A stretch of 64,000 nt of DNA, taken from positions 99,868 to 163,867 of the forward strand of contig NZ_JABSNL010000009.1 in NCBI RefSeq assembly GCF_013294025.1, read 5' to 3'. Positions 46,862-57,257 of the stretch are shown here, one piece after another. Position 1 is the first letter of the stretch, and the number at the start of each line of letters is the position of its first letter. The notes beneath the pieces are model-generated. The model searched no databases, was not told the origin of the DNA, and worked only from the letters and a program-made list of their open reading frames with translations. Source of the DNA: Flavobacterium aeripolare (GTDB lineage: Bacteria; Bacteroidota; Bacteroidia; Flavobacteriales; Flavobacteriaceae). Made by a program: the position numbers and the translations under genes.

Positions 46862-47773
46862 ATGAGTATTCAAGTCCAAAACATATCAAAATCTTACAAC
46901 AAAATCCTTGCTATTGACGAGATCACTTTTGATGTAAATCAGGGAGAATTATTTGGATTAATAGGTCCTGATGGTGCTGGTAAAACAACGCTTTTTAGGA
47001 TTCTTACCACTTTACTTTTAGCTAATGAAGGTACGGCAACCGTAGCTGGATTTGACGTGGTTAAAGACTACAAATCTATTAGAAATTCTGTAGGATACAT
47101 GCCTGGTAAATTCTCACTTTATCAAGATTTAACGGTCGAAGAAAATTTAAAGTTTTTTGCCACAATTTTTGGGACTACAATTGCAGAGAATTATGAATTG
47201 ATAGAGGATATTTACATCCAGATCGAACCTTTTAAAAACCGCAGAGCTGGGGCACTTTCAGGCGGAATGAAACAAAAATTAGCATTGTGTTGTGCATTGA
47301 TTCATAAACCATCTGTATTATTCTTAGACGAACCAACTACAGGTGTTGACCCTGTTTCAAGAAAAGAATTTTGGCAAATGCTCAAGCGCTTGCAGCAAAA
47401 AGGAATAACTATCTTAGTTTCTACGCCATACATGGATGAAGCTACTTTATGTGACCGAATTGCCTTGATCCAAAAAGCGAAAATTTTAAAAATCGATGCT
47501 CCTGAAAACATCATTAAGAATTATGATAAAACGATCTACGATATTCGGGCTAAAAATACCAATCAATTAATTGTCGATTTAAAGAAATATCCAAGTCAGT
47601 ATAGTGTTTATGCCTTTGGAGAATATCTTCATTATATTGATAAAAGCACTGATTTTAATCCTGACGAATTACAAATTTATCTAGAATCACAAAATCATCT
47701 GGAAATAGAAATCAAAGTTGCAAAAAATACAATTGAAGATGTTTTTATGGATTTAACCGCTGTAAATCAATAA
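46862..47773 (+). CDS. ABC transporter ATP-binding protein (YbhF first half-like)
   Basis: 303 residues. Walker A GPDGAGKTTLF, signature LSGGMKQKLAL, Walker B SVLFLDEPTTGVD, switch His replaced by Pro-Tyr context (STPYMDEA instead of TTHYMDEA). Equivalent to the N-terminal half of E. coli YbhF. Two bases separate it from the second ATPase gene. Drives drug or lipid-like efflux with the two permeases downstream. Confidence 0.92.
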   Translation: MSIQVQNISKSYNKILAIDEITFDVNQGELFGLIGPDGAGKTTLFRILTTLLLANEGTATVAGFDVVKDYKSIRNSVGYMPGKFSLYQDLTVEENLKFFATIFGTTIAENYELIEDIYIQIEPFKNRRAGALSGGMKQKLALCCALIHKPSVLFLDEPTTGVDPVSRKEFWQMLKRLQQKGITILVSTPYMDEATLCDRIALIQKAKILKIDAPENIIKNYDKTIYDIRAKNTNQLIVDLKKYPSQYSVYAFGEYLHYIDKSTDFNPDELQIYLESQNHLEIEIKVAKNTIEDVFMDLTAVNQ

Positions 47774-47775
47774 TC

Positions 47776-48510
47776 ATGACGCAGGAAAAAATTATAGAAG
47801 TAAAAAATCTCAGCAAGGTATTTGGTGATTTTAAGGCCGTAAACAACATCACATTTGAGGTGTATAAGGGGGAGATTTTTGGTTTTCTTGGCGCAAATGG
47901 TGCTGGAAAAACCACAGCCATGAAAATGCTCATTGGGATTTCTAAACCTAGTTCAGGTGAAGCAATTGTTGCAGGTTTTGATGTAAAAACCAATACTGAA
48001 ATGGTCAAGAAAAGCATTGGTTATATGAGTCAAAAATTCTCCATGTATGACGACTTAACAATTAGGGAAAATATTACTTTTTTTGGTGGAATTTACGGTT
48101 TATCCACAGCAAAGATTAAAGAAAAAACGAAACAACTGGTACAAGAGTTACAACTCGAAGAAATGGTAGACAAACTAGTTAGGGATTTGCCACTAGGTTG
48201 GAGACAAAAACTATCCTTTTCAGTTGCTTTACTGCACGAACCAAAAATTGTATTTCTAGACGAGCCTACCGGCGGCGTCGATCCTATTACTCGAAGACAG
48301 TTTTGGGAACTGATTTATGAACAGGCAAACAAAGGAACAACACTATTTATTACCACGCATTACATGGACGAAGCCGAATATTGTGACCGAGTTTCTATCA
48401 TGGTTGAAGGACAAATTGAAGCACTCGATACCCCAAAAAATTTAAAAGAGAAATACAAAGTAGCTTCTATGAATGACGTTTTTTTAAAACTGGCTCGAAA
48501 TATAGAATAG
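47776..48510 (+). CDS. ABC transporter ATP-binding protein (YbhF second half-like)
   Basis: 244 residues. Walker A GANGAGKTTAMK, Walker B IVFLDEPTGGVDP, switch TTHYMDEAEY. The signature is degenerate, DLPLGWRQKLS in place of LSGG, as in the second half of YbhF. The pair therefore probably forms a heterodimer with one consensus and one altered signature. 73 bp before the first permease. Confidence 0.92.
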   Translation: MTQEKIIEVKNLSKVFGDFKAVNNITFEVYKGEIFGFLGANGAGKTTAMKMLIGISKPSSGEAIVAGFDVKTNTEMVKKSIGYMSQKFSMYDDLTIRENITFFGGIYGLSTAKIKEKTKQLVQELQLEEMVDKLVRDLPLGWRQKLSFSVALLHEPKIVFLDEPTGGVDPITRRQFWELIYEQANKGTTLFITTHYMDEAEYCDRVSIMVEGQIEALDTPKNLKEKYKVASMNDVFLKLARNIE

Positions 48511-48583
48511 TAGGAATTAGAGAGGTTTAAAAGGGAATCTGTTTAAAAACTCCTTTGCTAACTTTACATTTAAATAAAGCATA

Positions 48584-49690
48584 ATGAAAAGATTTATCGG
48601 TTTTGTTACTAAGGAATTCTATCACATTTTTCGTGATAAACGTACTATGTTTATCTTATTTGGGATGCCTATTGCGCAAATAATGCTTTTTGGGTTTGCG
48701 ATTACTAACGAAATCAATAATGTAAATATTGCTATTTTAGACCATTCAAAAGATTCAGAAACTCAAAAAATAATCAGTAAAATCAATGCTTCTAAATATT
48801 TTAATTTAGAGCAAGAAATTACTAATGAGAACCAAATAGAGGCAATTTTCAAAAAAGGGAAAGTAAAAGCTGTTTTAGTTTTCGAGAACGACTTTATAAA
48901 AAATTTACAAACACAAAAACAGGCTAAAGTCCAAATAATCACTGATGCTACTGATCCTAATATAGCCAATACAATCACTAATTATACAAATGCTATTTTA
49001 CAAAATCACATCCAGGAAGTCAATACCTTAAACAAACCAACTTACCAGATTCAAACACAAACCCAGCTGTATTACAACCCTGAACTTAAAAGTGTATTTA
49101 CCTTTGTACCAGGAGTAATGACAGTGATTTTAATGTTGGTTTCTGCAATGATGACCTCCATATCCATCACTAGAGAAAAAGAATTAGGAACCATGGAAGT
49201 ACTTTTAGTTTCACCTATGAAACCCTATCAAGTTATTATTGGTAAAGTATTTCCATATATTTTTTTATCCATCATTAACGCTGTTGTAATCTTACTATTA
49301 GGCTTTTTTGTTTTTAAAATGCCGTTTCAAGGCGACCTGTTTTTACTGGCATTTGTTACTGTGTTATTCATCATTACCGCCTTGTCATTAGGGATTTTAA
49401 TTTCAACAATATCCAGCTCGCAACAAATGGCCATGATGATTTCATTAATGGGGCTTATGCTGCCTGTGATCATCCTCTCAGGATTTATATTTCCTATTTC
49501 GAGTATGCCCCTACCCTTACAAATCATCAGTAATATCATCCCTGCTAAATGGTTTATCATAATTATAAAAGCCATTATGCTTAAAGGAGCAACGTTCTCA
49601 ATAATTTGGAAAGAAATCCTTATTCTCATAGCAATGTCCGTACTTTTTATAGGCGTGAGTATTAAAAATTACAAAATAAGATTAGAGTAA
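48584..49690 (+). CDS. ABC-2 type permease (YbhS-like)
   Basis: 368 residues. An N-terminal helix (MFILFGMPIAQIMLFGFAI), a large external domain (about 45-170) and five C-terminal helices from about 175, including SITREKELGTMEVLLVSPMK and LSGFIFPISSMPLPLQ. This is the ABC2_membrane_3 layout. Works with the second permease at 49816 and both ATPases. Confidence 0.9.
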   Translation: MKRFIGFVTKEFYHIFRDKRTMFILFGMPIAQIMLFGFAITNEINNVNIAILDHSKDSETQKIISKINASKYFNLEQEITNENQIEAIFKKGKVKAVLVFENDFIKNLQTQKQAKVQIITDATDPNIANTITNYTNAILQNHIQEVNTLNKPTYQIQTQTQLYYNPELKSVFTFVPGVMTVILMLVSAMMTSISITREKELGTMEVLLVSPMKPYQVIIGKVFPYIFLSIINAVVILLLGFFVFKMPFQGDLFLLAFVTVLFIITALSLGILISTISSSQQMAMMISLMGLMLPVIILSGFIFPISSMPLPLQIISNIIPAKWFIIIIKAIMLKGATFSIIWKEILILIAMSVLFIGVSIKNYKIRLE

Positions 49691-49713
49691 TTTAAACCCA
49701 ATTAATTTTGGTT

Positions 49714-49798
49714 TTAGGAGCTTTATCCTGCTGTACGTTACAATCTTTTGCCTCGTAAAGAAACGAGACAAAAGGATTTCCACTTCCATCAGGGCTAT
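49714..49798 (+). repeat. Probable dispersed Flavobacterium-type intergenic repeat
   Basis: Between the two permease genes lies a stretch beginning TTTTAGGAGCTTTATCC and ending AGGATTTCCACTTCCATCAG, with an internal near-palindrome TTTTGCCTCGT/ACGAGACAAAA (49746-49773). I recognise this pattern as a repeat common between genes in Flavobacterium. It has no coding content. Confidence 0.6.
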
Positions 49799-49815
49799 AC
49801 AAACAAGAACTATCT

Positions 49816-50940
49816 ATGAAAACAATAGCATTCATCATCCACAAGGAATTTAAACAAATATTTAGAAATAAAGGCATGTTACCTATACTATTTGTATTGC
49901 CATTAATACAATTATTAATCCTATCTAATGCTGCTAGTTTTGAAGTAAAAAATATCAAGTTTTGTTACATTGACAACGATCATTCCGCTGTTTCTAGAGA
50001 ATTAATAGGTAGTTTTGAAGCTTCCAATTACTTCAATGTAGTTGAAAATTTCTCTTCACATAAAGAAGCTACAGCTGCCATGCAAAAAGGGAATATAGAT
50101 GTACTTCTTGAAATTCCAAACCATTTTGAACGCGACTTATTAATCAATAAAAAAACAAATCTCTCCGTTAGTATTAATGCCATTGACGGCGCCGCAGCAG
50201 GAGTAGCTAATGTTTACATCACACAATTAATTAGCAATTTCAATAAAAACATACAAACGCAAGCAATGCAATTTAATGATGGAATAGTAGTACAACCACA
50301 AAGCATTATTAGTATTCCGTCTTTCTGGTACAACAACACTTTAAATTACAAAACGTATATGGTGCCGGGAATTTTAGTATTACTGGTAACTATGCTAACG
50401 CTTTTTCTATCAGCTATGAATATTGTACGCGAGAAAGAGATGGGAACACTCGAGCAAATTAATGTCACTCCCATCAAGAAATACCAGTTTATTATTGGCA
50501 AGTTATTTCCGTTTTGGGTATTGGGATTGTTTATTTTAACGGTGGGTCTTATTATTTCTAAAGCCGTTTTCAACATTCCTATGCTAGGCAATTTAGGACT
50601 TATTTATTTGTTTACTTCTGTATATTTGTTGGTTATATTGGGAATAGGTTTAATTATTTCTAACCACACCGAAACCCAACAACAAGCGATGTTCATTGCT
50701 TGGTTTTTTACGGTTATTTTCATCTTAATGAGCGGATTGTTCACTCCTATAGAAAGCATGCCTAACTGGGCACAAAAGATCACGTTGTTTAACCCTATTC
50801 GTTATTTTGTAGAAATTATTAGAATGGTTTTACTCAAAGGAGCCAATTTCTCAGATATATCAAGACAATTTTTTATAATATTGGGCTACGCATTTGTGCT
50901 AAATGCTTTTGCAGTTTGGAGTTATAAAAAAACGAACTAG
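49816..50940 (+). CDS. ABC-2 type permease (YbhR-like)
   Basis: 374 residues. N-terminal helix PILFVLPLIQLLILSNAASF, external domain about 45-180, then five helices, with NIVREKEMGTLEQINVTPIK and LMSGLFTPIESMPNWAQ. Homologous to the neighbouring permease and last gene of the TetR efflux operon. Inner membrane. Confidence 0.9.
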   Translation: MKTIAFIIHKEFKQIFRNKGMLPILFVLPLIQLLILSNAASFEVKNIKFCYIDNDHSAVSRELIGSFEASNYFNVVENFSSHKEATAAMQKGNIDVLLEIPNHFERDLLINKKTNLSVSINAIDGAAAGVANVYITQLISNFNKNIQTQAMQFNDGIVVQPQSIISIPSFWYNNTLNYKTYMVPGILVLLVTMLTLFLSAMNIVREKEMGTLEQINVTPIKKYQFIIGKLFPFWVLGLFILTVGLIISKAVFNIPMLGNLGLIYLFTSVYLLVILGIGLIISNHTETQQQAMFIAWFFTVIFILMSGLFTPIESMPNWAQKITLFNPIRYFVEIIRMVLLKGANFSDISRQFFIILGYAFVLNAFAVWSYKKTN

Positions 50941-50985
50941 AACAGTTTGACTTTGGCGAAAGCCTAAATATAAAATAAAAAAAAG

Positions 50986-53900
50986 CTATTCAGCGAGCCA
51001 CTTAACAATCATATTCTCTAGATCGCTAACATTTATAGGTTTAGGTAAATAGTCATTCATACCTGCCTCAAAGCATTTTTCCTTCTCACCAACAAGTATA
51101 CCTGCTGTAATAGCAATTATAGGAATATTTTTATCTCCTTGAATTGCTCTAATTTCTGCGGTTGCCTCATATCCATTTTTATTAGGCATTTGTACATCCA
51201 TAAAAATAATATCTAGAGGCAAATTTTTAAACTGTTCCACGGCTTCATTACCATCATAGGCTTCATATAGGGTTGCATTAGGTGAAATTCGCTTCATTAG
51301 CGTTTTTGCTAAGAGCATGTTTATTTTATTATCCTCAACGATTAAAATATGCTTGTTCGCTACAATCTTCTTTGAAAGCAATATGGCATCAGTTCCATCC
51401 TTCTTAGCAGTATTTAAAAAAGGCAATTGTTGCACTTTTTCGAAATTAATTTTGAAATTAAAATCACTACCAATACCATAGTCACTTTTTAATTCTAAGG
51501 TACTGTCCATTAAAGCCAACAGTTGATTTGAAATAGCAAGACCAAGTCCAGTGCCACCAAATTTTCTACTTGTTGAGGTGTCTTCTTGTACAAATGAGCT
51601 GAATATTCTGTTTCTATTGTCCTCTTTGATTCCGATACCACTATCTTTTACAGAGAATTTGACCAAGCAGTTGTTGTCCTTGCCATCTTCCAGAACTGTA
51701 ATATCGAGCGTGATTGAGCCAACATCAGTGAATTTTAGTGCGTTGCTTAAAAGGTTTACTAATATTTGTTTTAAACGGACTGCATCAGCCATTACAAAAG
51801 CAGGTATTTTATCATCAACATGTAGTTGCAGTACAATGTTTTTATGATGTGCTTGATGCTTAAATAGATCAACAACTTGCTGGTTGAGTTGCAGCAAACT
51901 GATTGATTCACAATCGAGTTCAAACATACCCGACTCTATTTTAGAAAAATCTAAAACATCGTTTACAATTTGCATCAAGGTTTTTGCAGACTCATTTACT
52001 GTAGACATGTACTCTAGTTGATTGCCATCTAGATTAGACTGCATCAATAAATGTGTAAATCCTATTATTCCGTTTAGAGGTGTTCGTATTTCATGACTCA
52101 TGTTTGCTAAAAACTCTGTCTTAGCTCTATTTGCAGCTTCTGCCTGCTCTTTAGATTTAGTAATTTCCATCTCCATCTGGCGTCTTACCGTAATATCTAT
52201 AAAACTGACTACGACTTCGCTCACCTCATCGTTTTCTCCATACATAGGAAAGCCGTTTACTAGCACCCACTTGTTCTCAATTGCACGTTCATTACGTATC
52301 CCTAAAACAAAATTTTTAATTGCTACTTTATTTCGTAATATTTGGTTGATGGGGTAATCCTCTATTTGCATCACCGACTCATCTTCATTTAAAAAATCCC
52401 AAAAATTGCTTCTAGCAGTAGCGCCATGTAGTTGCTCTAACTCCAAGCCAAGTAGCTCAGAGGCCTTGATATTACTCATTACAATCTCTGACTTAGCATC
52501 ATGAACGATAATTCCAGCATCTAGATTATTCAAAAGCCCGCGGTAACGCTCTTCACTCTTCTCTAGAGCAAAATCACCTTTTTTTGCCACCGTAATATCT
52601 CTTGACAGACAAATAAAATGCATTTGATCTGTAAGGTCATTTTTCATGGGAGCCACTGATAATTCATAGAAATGCTGCTCACCATCTGGTAAAATCATGC
52701 TATATTGCTTTCCTGTAGAAAATCCTACTTCGGCCGCTTCTCGCAGTGCTGCAAAGGACACCAAAGCAACTTCAGGAGGAAGAAAATCCTTGAAATAAGA
52801 ACCTATAATCTCTTCTTTAGGTATTGCTAACATGCTTTCATGATGCGAGTGGAAGCTGTACATGTAACCGTTTTCTCCTACCTCAAATAGTAAGTCGGGA
52901 ATGGCATTTAAAATACTTTCTAATTTTTTATTAATGCTTTTAAAATTTTCTTCAGCTGTTTTTAAATTAGTAATATCTAGCATCGAACCTATAAAACGCA
53001 CCGGTTTTCCTATTGCATTTCTAATAATTATGGCACGTTCATAAAAGTGACCATAAGAACCATCTGGCTTCATAAAACGAAACTCATCAGACCATGTTTT
53101 TAAGTCGCTTTTATAGCAACTTTCTATATGATTAATTACACGCTCTTTATCTTCTGGATGCAATCTTGATCGCCACAATTTTTTGTTTTCTTTAGTGGTT
53201 AAATCAGTACTGTGGTTCCCTATATTATCTAAGGAAACTTTGTTATGCCAACTCACATTATTCTCAAAATCCAATTCAAAAATGGCATCATTTGTAGCAG
53301 CAGAAATGATTTCGAAACGCGAATTAATTTTGAGTAGTTCCTCTTCTACTAATTTGCGTTCAGATATATCTGTTATTGTACCTATGTAGCCTACTATCTT
53401 ATTGTTTTCGTCAAGCTCTGGAGTAGCCTGCCCTAATACCCAGGTAACCGTACCATCTGGGCGAATAAAACGGTATTCTGTTGTAGAATTTACTTGCTTA
53501 TCTGTGGCATCCTCCCAAACGATAAATGTCTTGGCGCGATCATCTGGATGAAGTGCATCCATCCATCCATTACCTAACGCCTGTTCATAAAGCATTCCTG
53601 TTATTCTAGTCCAGCTAGGATTTACATAAGTAGTAAATCCTGACGCATCAGTACGAAAAAGTCCCACAGGGGAAGCTTCCGTTAAAGCGTGGTAGCGACG
53701 TTCACTTTGAAAAATTGCTTCTTCAGCTTTTTTACTCTTGATGTCTCTTTCAATTACTTCAAGCGCAAATGACACATCTCCGGTCGCCTCTTGCAAAAGC
53801 TTGAGCTCCTCAGAGTCAAAAAATGCTTTTTCGTTCGAATAAAAATTAAAAGAGCCTACGACTTGTCCAAATTTAGTAATAGGCACGGCAACCATAGATA

Positions 53901-56604
53901 GAAACCCTCTACTAAGGGCTGCTTTTTTCCAGGGCTGCATCATACTATCATTTTCTATATCATTGCATACTACATACTCATTTGTATTTATTGCTGTCCA
54001 AACTGGCCCCGAAATGATATTTTCATTTTTCTCAAATACATCTGACAATATTTCTAAATAGCCTTCATCAACGCCATAAATTCTAACGGGCTCGATGGTA
54101 CCTTTTTTACAATTGTTCTTAGCAATCCACGCCATTTTAAACTGGCCTTGCTCAACCGCAATTTTGCATGCTTCTTCAAAAAGCTTCTCCTCATCAGTTG
54201 TTCTTACAATCATTTGATTGATCTGGCTAATGAATGAAAACAGTCTGTTCCCTTTAAGTAGTTTTTGGTCTGAGATTATACGATCAGTAATATCTGTAAC
54301 TATACCATGGTAAGTCACAGAATCATCTGAATTTGCAACGGCTAGTGAGTTGAGCTCATGCCAAACTAAACCTTTGCTAGGATGGTTATAACGGTAAATT
54401 CCTTTTAATGGCCTTAGAATAGCTTTACTATTATTTATATTTTCTAGTACTGTTTGTAAGTCGTTAGGATGAATGTTTTCAAAAATGGTAGTAGCATCCT
54501 CGCGTACGTTTTCAAAATCATATCCATAAACGGCATCTATGGCATCACTAGCATACGGTAAACTTATAACGCCTTTTGTATCAATGCGCATAGAATAAAT
54601 TAAACCCGGAGATGTAGCAGCTATTTTAGCAAAGATATCACGCTCTTTTTCAAGGGCAATATTGAATTCTATTTTTTCAGTTACATCCCTAAAATTAGCA
54701 ATCAATCCTTGTATACTTGAGTCGTGAAAACGATTGCTAACCATTCCTTCTAACCAAATGTAATGCCCTTCAAGGTGTTTTACCTTAAATAGCGCAGGGT
54801 ACAATTTACCAGGATTTAAAAGTGATTCTTGAATAATATTTGTAATGTAATCTAAATAGTCTGGATGAAAATAATCTTCATCGGCTATTTTATTGAACTC
54901 TTCATCACTGTACCCAGTAACTTTTTGTGATGAAGGACTTCTAAACAACACTTTTCTATGTTCGTCAATAACGGTGATGATGCCCTCATTATTCTCTACT
55001 AAAGCCCTAAAACGTTTTTCACTGTGTTCAAGTTCATACTCATACTGTTTTTTAATGCTTACATCTCTAAAGAATAGTGAAAATCCGTCATCTGAAGGGT
55101 ACACATGAATTTCTAACCACTTGTCCTCATGAAAATAATTCTCAAGATAACCATATTCTCCAGTCTCCCCAGAACTGCGAATGACCTCATCAAATGCAGT
55201 ACCTACACATTGTGGAAATTGCTCCCATATATTTTTACCAAGTACGGTGGCTGGATCGCTACTTAATATTTCAGCAGCACGAGCGTTCATGTAGGTGTAA
55301 TTCCAGTTTTTGTCTAATGCTATAAATGCATCTGTAATACGATCAAAAATGGTATTAACTAGCGCGATACTTTCCTTACTTTCTGTTATATCCTTTGCAA
55401 AACCTAAAATCCTATCTTCAGATATTCTAACGGCTTCAATGGCGCGCCAGCGGTGTTCTCCATTTTTATTAAATCCCTTAACCTCAATTTTTGCAATTCC
55501 TTTTTCATTAAGTTCTTGCAAAAAAACTTTGATCTCCGTTTCCTGACCTTCGGGATTCGTTATTTCTCCAAAACGTTTTTGAAGTAGTTCTTCCTTAGAG
55601 AACCCGGTCATTACCGTTGCCGCTTTGTTTATTTCGATATAATAACCAGCATCATTGATAACAAATACAGCGTCAGGAGCACTTTCTATATATTCCTTGA
55701 ATTTTGAATTGCCTTCTTCCTCAGCTAATCTAAGTTTTAAAGCTGTCTCGTCCTTAATTTTCTGGTCTAACTGTTTTTTTATCAAATATTTGTCAGTGAT
55801 GTCTTGAGTGTTCCCTCTTATAGCAATGACAGCATTGTTTTGATCTAAAATTGGTTCTGCTGTGACATTAATATATTTGCTTTTATTTACAAAAACCAAT
55901 TCGTACTCTAGTTCAAATGACTGCTGATTTGCAATTAACAGATTGATCTTATTTGCAAAAAGAATTCTTTGTTCCTCAGTCAAGTTTCCTTCATAAACGG
56001 CAACTAAGTCGAGATTAGGATTTTTTTCTATTTCGTAAATGGCATACAACTCATCAGACCATATTAATTCACTTGTTAGAATATGAAATTCCCACGAACC
56101 TATCTTGGCCATTTTTTGAGCATTGTTTAAGATCTTTTGCCCTCTTTCTAATTCATTTTTAGCATTGACAAGAAAACTAATATCGCGCCCTATTCCATAA
56201 AAAACATCTTGTGCGTGCGTTGCATAGGTAGACCACTGTATGGTAACGATTTTTCCATCTTTTGCAATTAATCTGTTCTGGAAATCTTGAATAATACCTC
56301 CACTATACAATCCGCTGAGCGCTTCTTGAGATTTGCTTATATCTTCAGGATGAATAAAGTCTATAATAAATTTATTTTCAATTTCATCCTTTTCATAACC
56401 TAGTGCTTTAATAAATGCTGGATTAACTACCTTGTAAAATCCATCAATACCAGCTACACATATTAAGTCAATAGACTTGTCAAAATAACCCTCAAAGTTA
56501 TTTCGCATTCTACTTACAATTTGCAATCTTTCAAGTTCTTCCTCTTGATTTCTAGCGATTGCTAACAGTTCTTCATAATCATATTTAGAAAAATCCCTAC
56601 TCAT
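50986..56604 (-). CDS. Giant multi-PAS hybrid histidine kinase
   Basis: 1872 residues, no membrane helices, so cytosolic. I count about ten PAS domains: six in the first ~790 residues, then a GAF domain (about 800-970, FKMAWIAKNNCKKGTIEPV), then four more to about 1480. Many end in the DIT/DIS motif (GNTQDITDKY, GTITDISERK). HisKA follows with the phospho-His in FLANMSHEIRTPLNG, HATPase with LLSNALKFTD, DSGIGI and GGTGLGLAI, and a C-terminal receiver with phospho-Asp in IIFMDVQMPNKNG and YLPKPI. No cognate output gene is adjacent. Probably senses several internal signals (redox, light or ligands). A short coiled N-terminus precedes PAS1. Confidence 0.93.
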   Translation of the reverse strand: MSRDFSKYDYEELLAIARNQEEELERLQIVSRMRNNFEGYFDKSIDLICVAGIDGFYKVVNPAFIKALGYEKDEIENKFIIDFIHPEDISKSQEALSGLYSGGIIQDFQNRLIAKDGKIVTIQWSTYATHAQDVFYGIGRDISFLVNAKNELERGQKILNNAQKMAKIGSWEFHILTSELIWSDELYAIYEIEKNPNLDLVAVYEGNLTEEQRILFANKINLLIANQQSFELEYELVFVNKSKYINVTAEPILDQNNAVIAIRGNTQDITDKYLIKKQLDQKIKDETALKLRLAEEEGNSKFKEYIESAPDAVFVINDAGYYIEINKAATVMTGFSKEELLQKRFGEITNPEGQETEIKVFLQELNEKGIAKIEVKGFNKNGEHRWRAIEAVRISEDRILGFAKDITESKESIALVNTIFDRITDAFIALDKNWNYTYMNARAAEILSSDPATVLGKNIWEQFPQCVGTAFDEVIRSSGETGEYGYLENYFHEDKWLEIHVYPSDDGFSLFFRDVSIKKQYEYELEHSEKRFRALVENNEGIITVIDEHRKVLFRSPSSQKVTGYSDEEFNKIADEDYFHPDYLDYITNIIQESLLNPGKLYPALFKVKHLEGHYIWLEGMVSNRFHDSSIQGLIANFRDVTEKIEFNIALEKERDIFAKIAATSPGLIYSMRIDTKGVISLPYASDAIDAVYGYDFENVREDATTIFENIHPNDLQTVLENINNSKAILRPLKGIYRYNHPSKGLVWHELNSLAVANSDDSVTYHGIVTDITDRIISDQKLLKGNRLFSFISQINQMIVRTTDEEKLFEEACKIAVEQGQFKMAWIAKNNCKKGTIEPVRIYGVDEGYLEILSDVFEKNENIISGPVWTAINTNEYVVCNDIENDSMMQPWKKAALSRGFLSMVAVPITKFGQVVGSFNFYSNEKAFFDSEELKLLQEATGDVSFALEVIERDIKSKKAEEAIFQSERRYHALTEASPVGLFRTDASGFTTYVNPSWTRITGMLYEQALGNGWMDALHPDDRAKTFIVWEDATDKQVNSTTEYRFIRPDGTVTWVLGQATPELDENNKIVGYIGTITDISERKLVEEELLKINSRFEIISAATNDAIFELDFENNVSWHNKVSLDNIGNHSTDLTTKENKKLWRSRLHPEDKERVINHIESCYKSDLKTWSDEFRFMKPDGSYGHFYERAIIIRNAIGKPVRFIGSMLDITNLKTAEENFKSINKKLESILNAIPDLLFEVGENGYMYSFHSHHESMLAIPKEEIIGSYFKDFLPPEVALVSFAALREAAEVGFSTGKQYSMILPDGEQHFYELSVAPMKNDLTDQMHFICLSRDITVAKKGDFALEKSEERYRGLLNNLDAGIIVHDAKSEIVMSNIKASELLGLELEQLHGATARSNFWDFLNEDESVMQIEDYPINQILRNKVAIKNFVLGIRNERAIENKWVLVNGFPMYGENDEVSEVVVSFIDITVRRQMEMEITKSKEQAEAANRAKTEFLANMSHEIRTPLNGIIGFTHLLMQSNLDGNQLEYMSTVNESAKTLMQIVNDVLDFSKIESGMFELDCESISLLQLNQQVVDLFKHQAHHKNIVLQLHVDDKIPAFVMADAVRLKQILVNLLSNALKFTDVGSITLDITVLEDGKDNNCLVKFSVKDSGIGIKEDNRNRIFSSFVQEDTSTSRKFGGTGLGLAISNQLLALMDSTLELKSDYGIGSDFNFKINFEKVQQLPFLNTAKKDGTDAILLSKKIVANKHILIVEDNKINMLLAKTLMKRISPNATLYEAYDGNEAVEQFKNLPLDIIFMDVQMPNKNGYEATAEIRAIQGDKNIPIIAITAGILVGEKEKCFEAGMNDYLPKPINVSDLENMIVKWLAE

Positions 56605-57197
56605 AAACTATCATTTTTTCTCAGCATCCTTACATAAAGTGCGAGCCAATACACTAAAATAAGCGTGCAATTGTATGCGCTACACTCTCATTTTAATTGC
56701 TTTCTTTTAAAGTACACTAAAGTACTATTAAAAAAAATTAAGATACTAATTGAATTCCATCTTTTTTAAGGTAAAGACAAACATAATACTTGTCAAAAAA
56801 TATCGCTGAACACAAATTACCAATACTAAAATATATCAGGATAGCAATTATAAAATGGCTATACCCCTAACTTTGTCTTGGCACTGTCATTTTTATTTTC
56901 GAAAAAAAAATAAGATAAAGATAAACCAGTACTAGCTGTGGTCTTGTCGCTACACCTATTTTCAGAATTGAAGATGAACAAACTAATGGCACTTAATCCC
57001 TAGAGTAATCATGATTTCTCATCACGACAGTGTGCTTTTATCTCCTAATTATAACGTTCATTCTTAGTACTGATTAGACAAATACAACAGACTGCATCCA
57101 ATAATTTTTAAAGAATTAGTTGGGACGCTATAAAATATTAAGACAAATGCCTAAATTAAAGCAACTTACAAATAAATAATAAAAATAATAACAAACA
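56605..57197. other. Intergenic region between the kinase and the MarR gene, 593 bp
   Basis: No gene seen on either strand. TACACTAAA occurs twice (near 56651 and 56713) in the kinase upstream region, of unknown meaning. The remainder is AT-rich without clear structure. Confidence 0.5.
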
Positions 57198-57231
57198 TTT
57201 GTATATACAACTAAATAAAGTGTTACATTTG
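57198..57231 (+). promoter_or_regulatory. Promoter with MarR-type operator
   Basis: TTTG (57198-57201) and TACATTTG (57224-57231) are -33 and -7 elements 22 nt apart. The perfect palindrome TTGTATATACAA (57199-57210) overlaps the -33 element, where a MarR protein would block it. Confidence 0.65.
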
Positions 57232-57257
57232 TACCAACAAATAAAGCATACTTTAAA

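Noticed and set aside
47776..48510. Second ABC ATPase as a defective enzyme because its signature is LPLG
   Set aside because: The second half of YbhF-type proteins normally has this form, so it is a family trait rather than damage.
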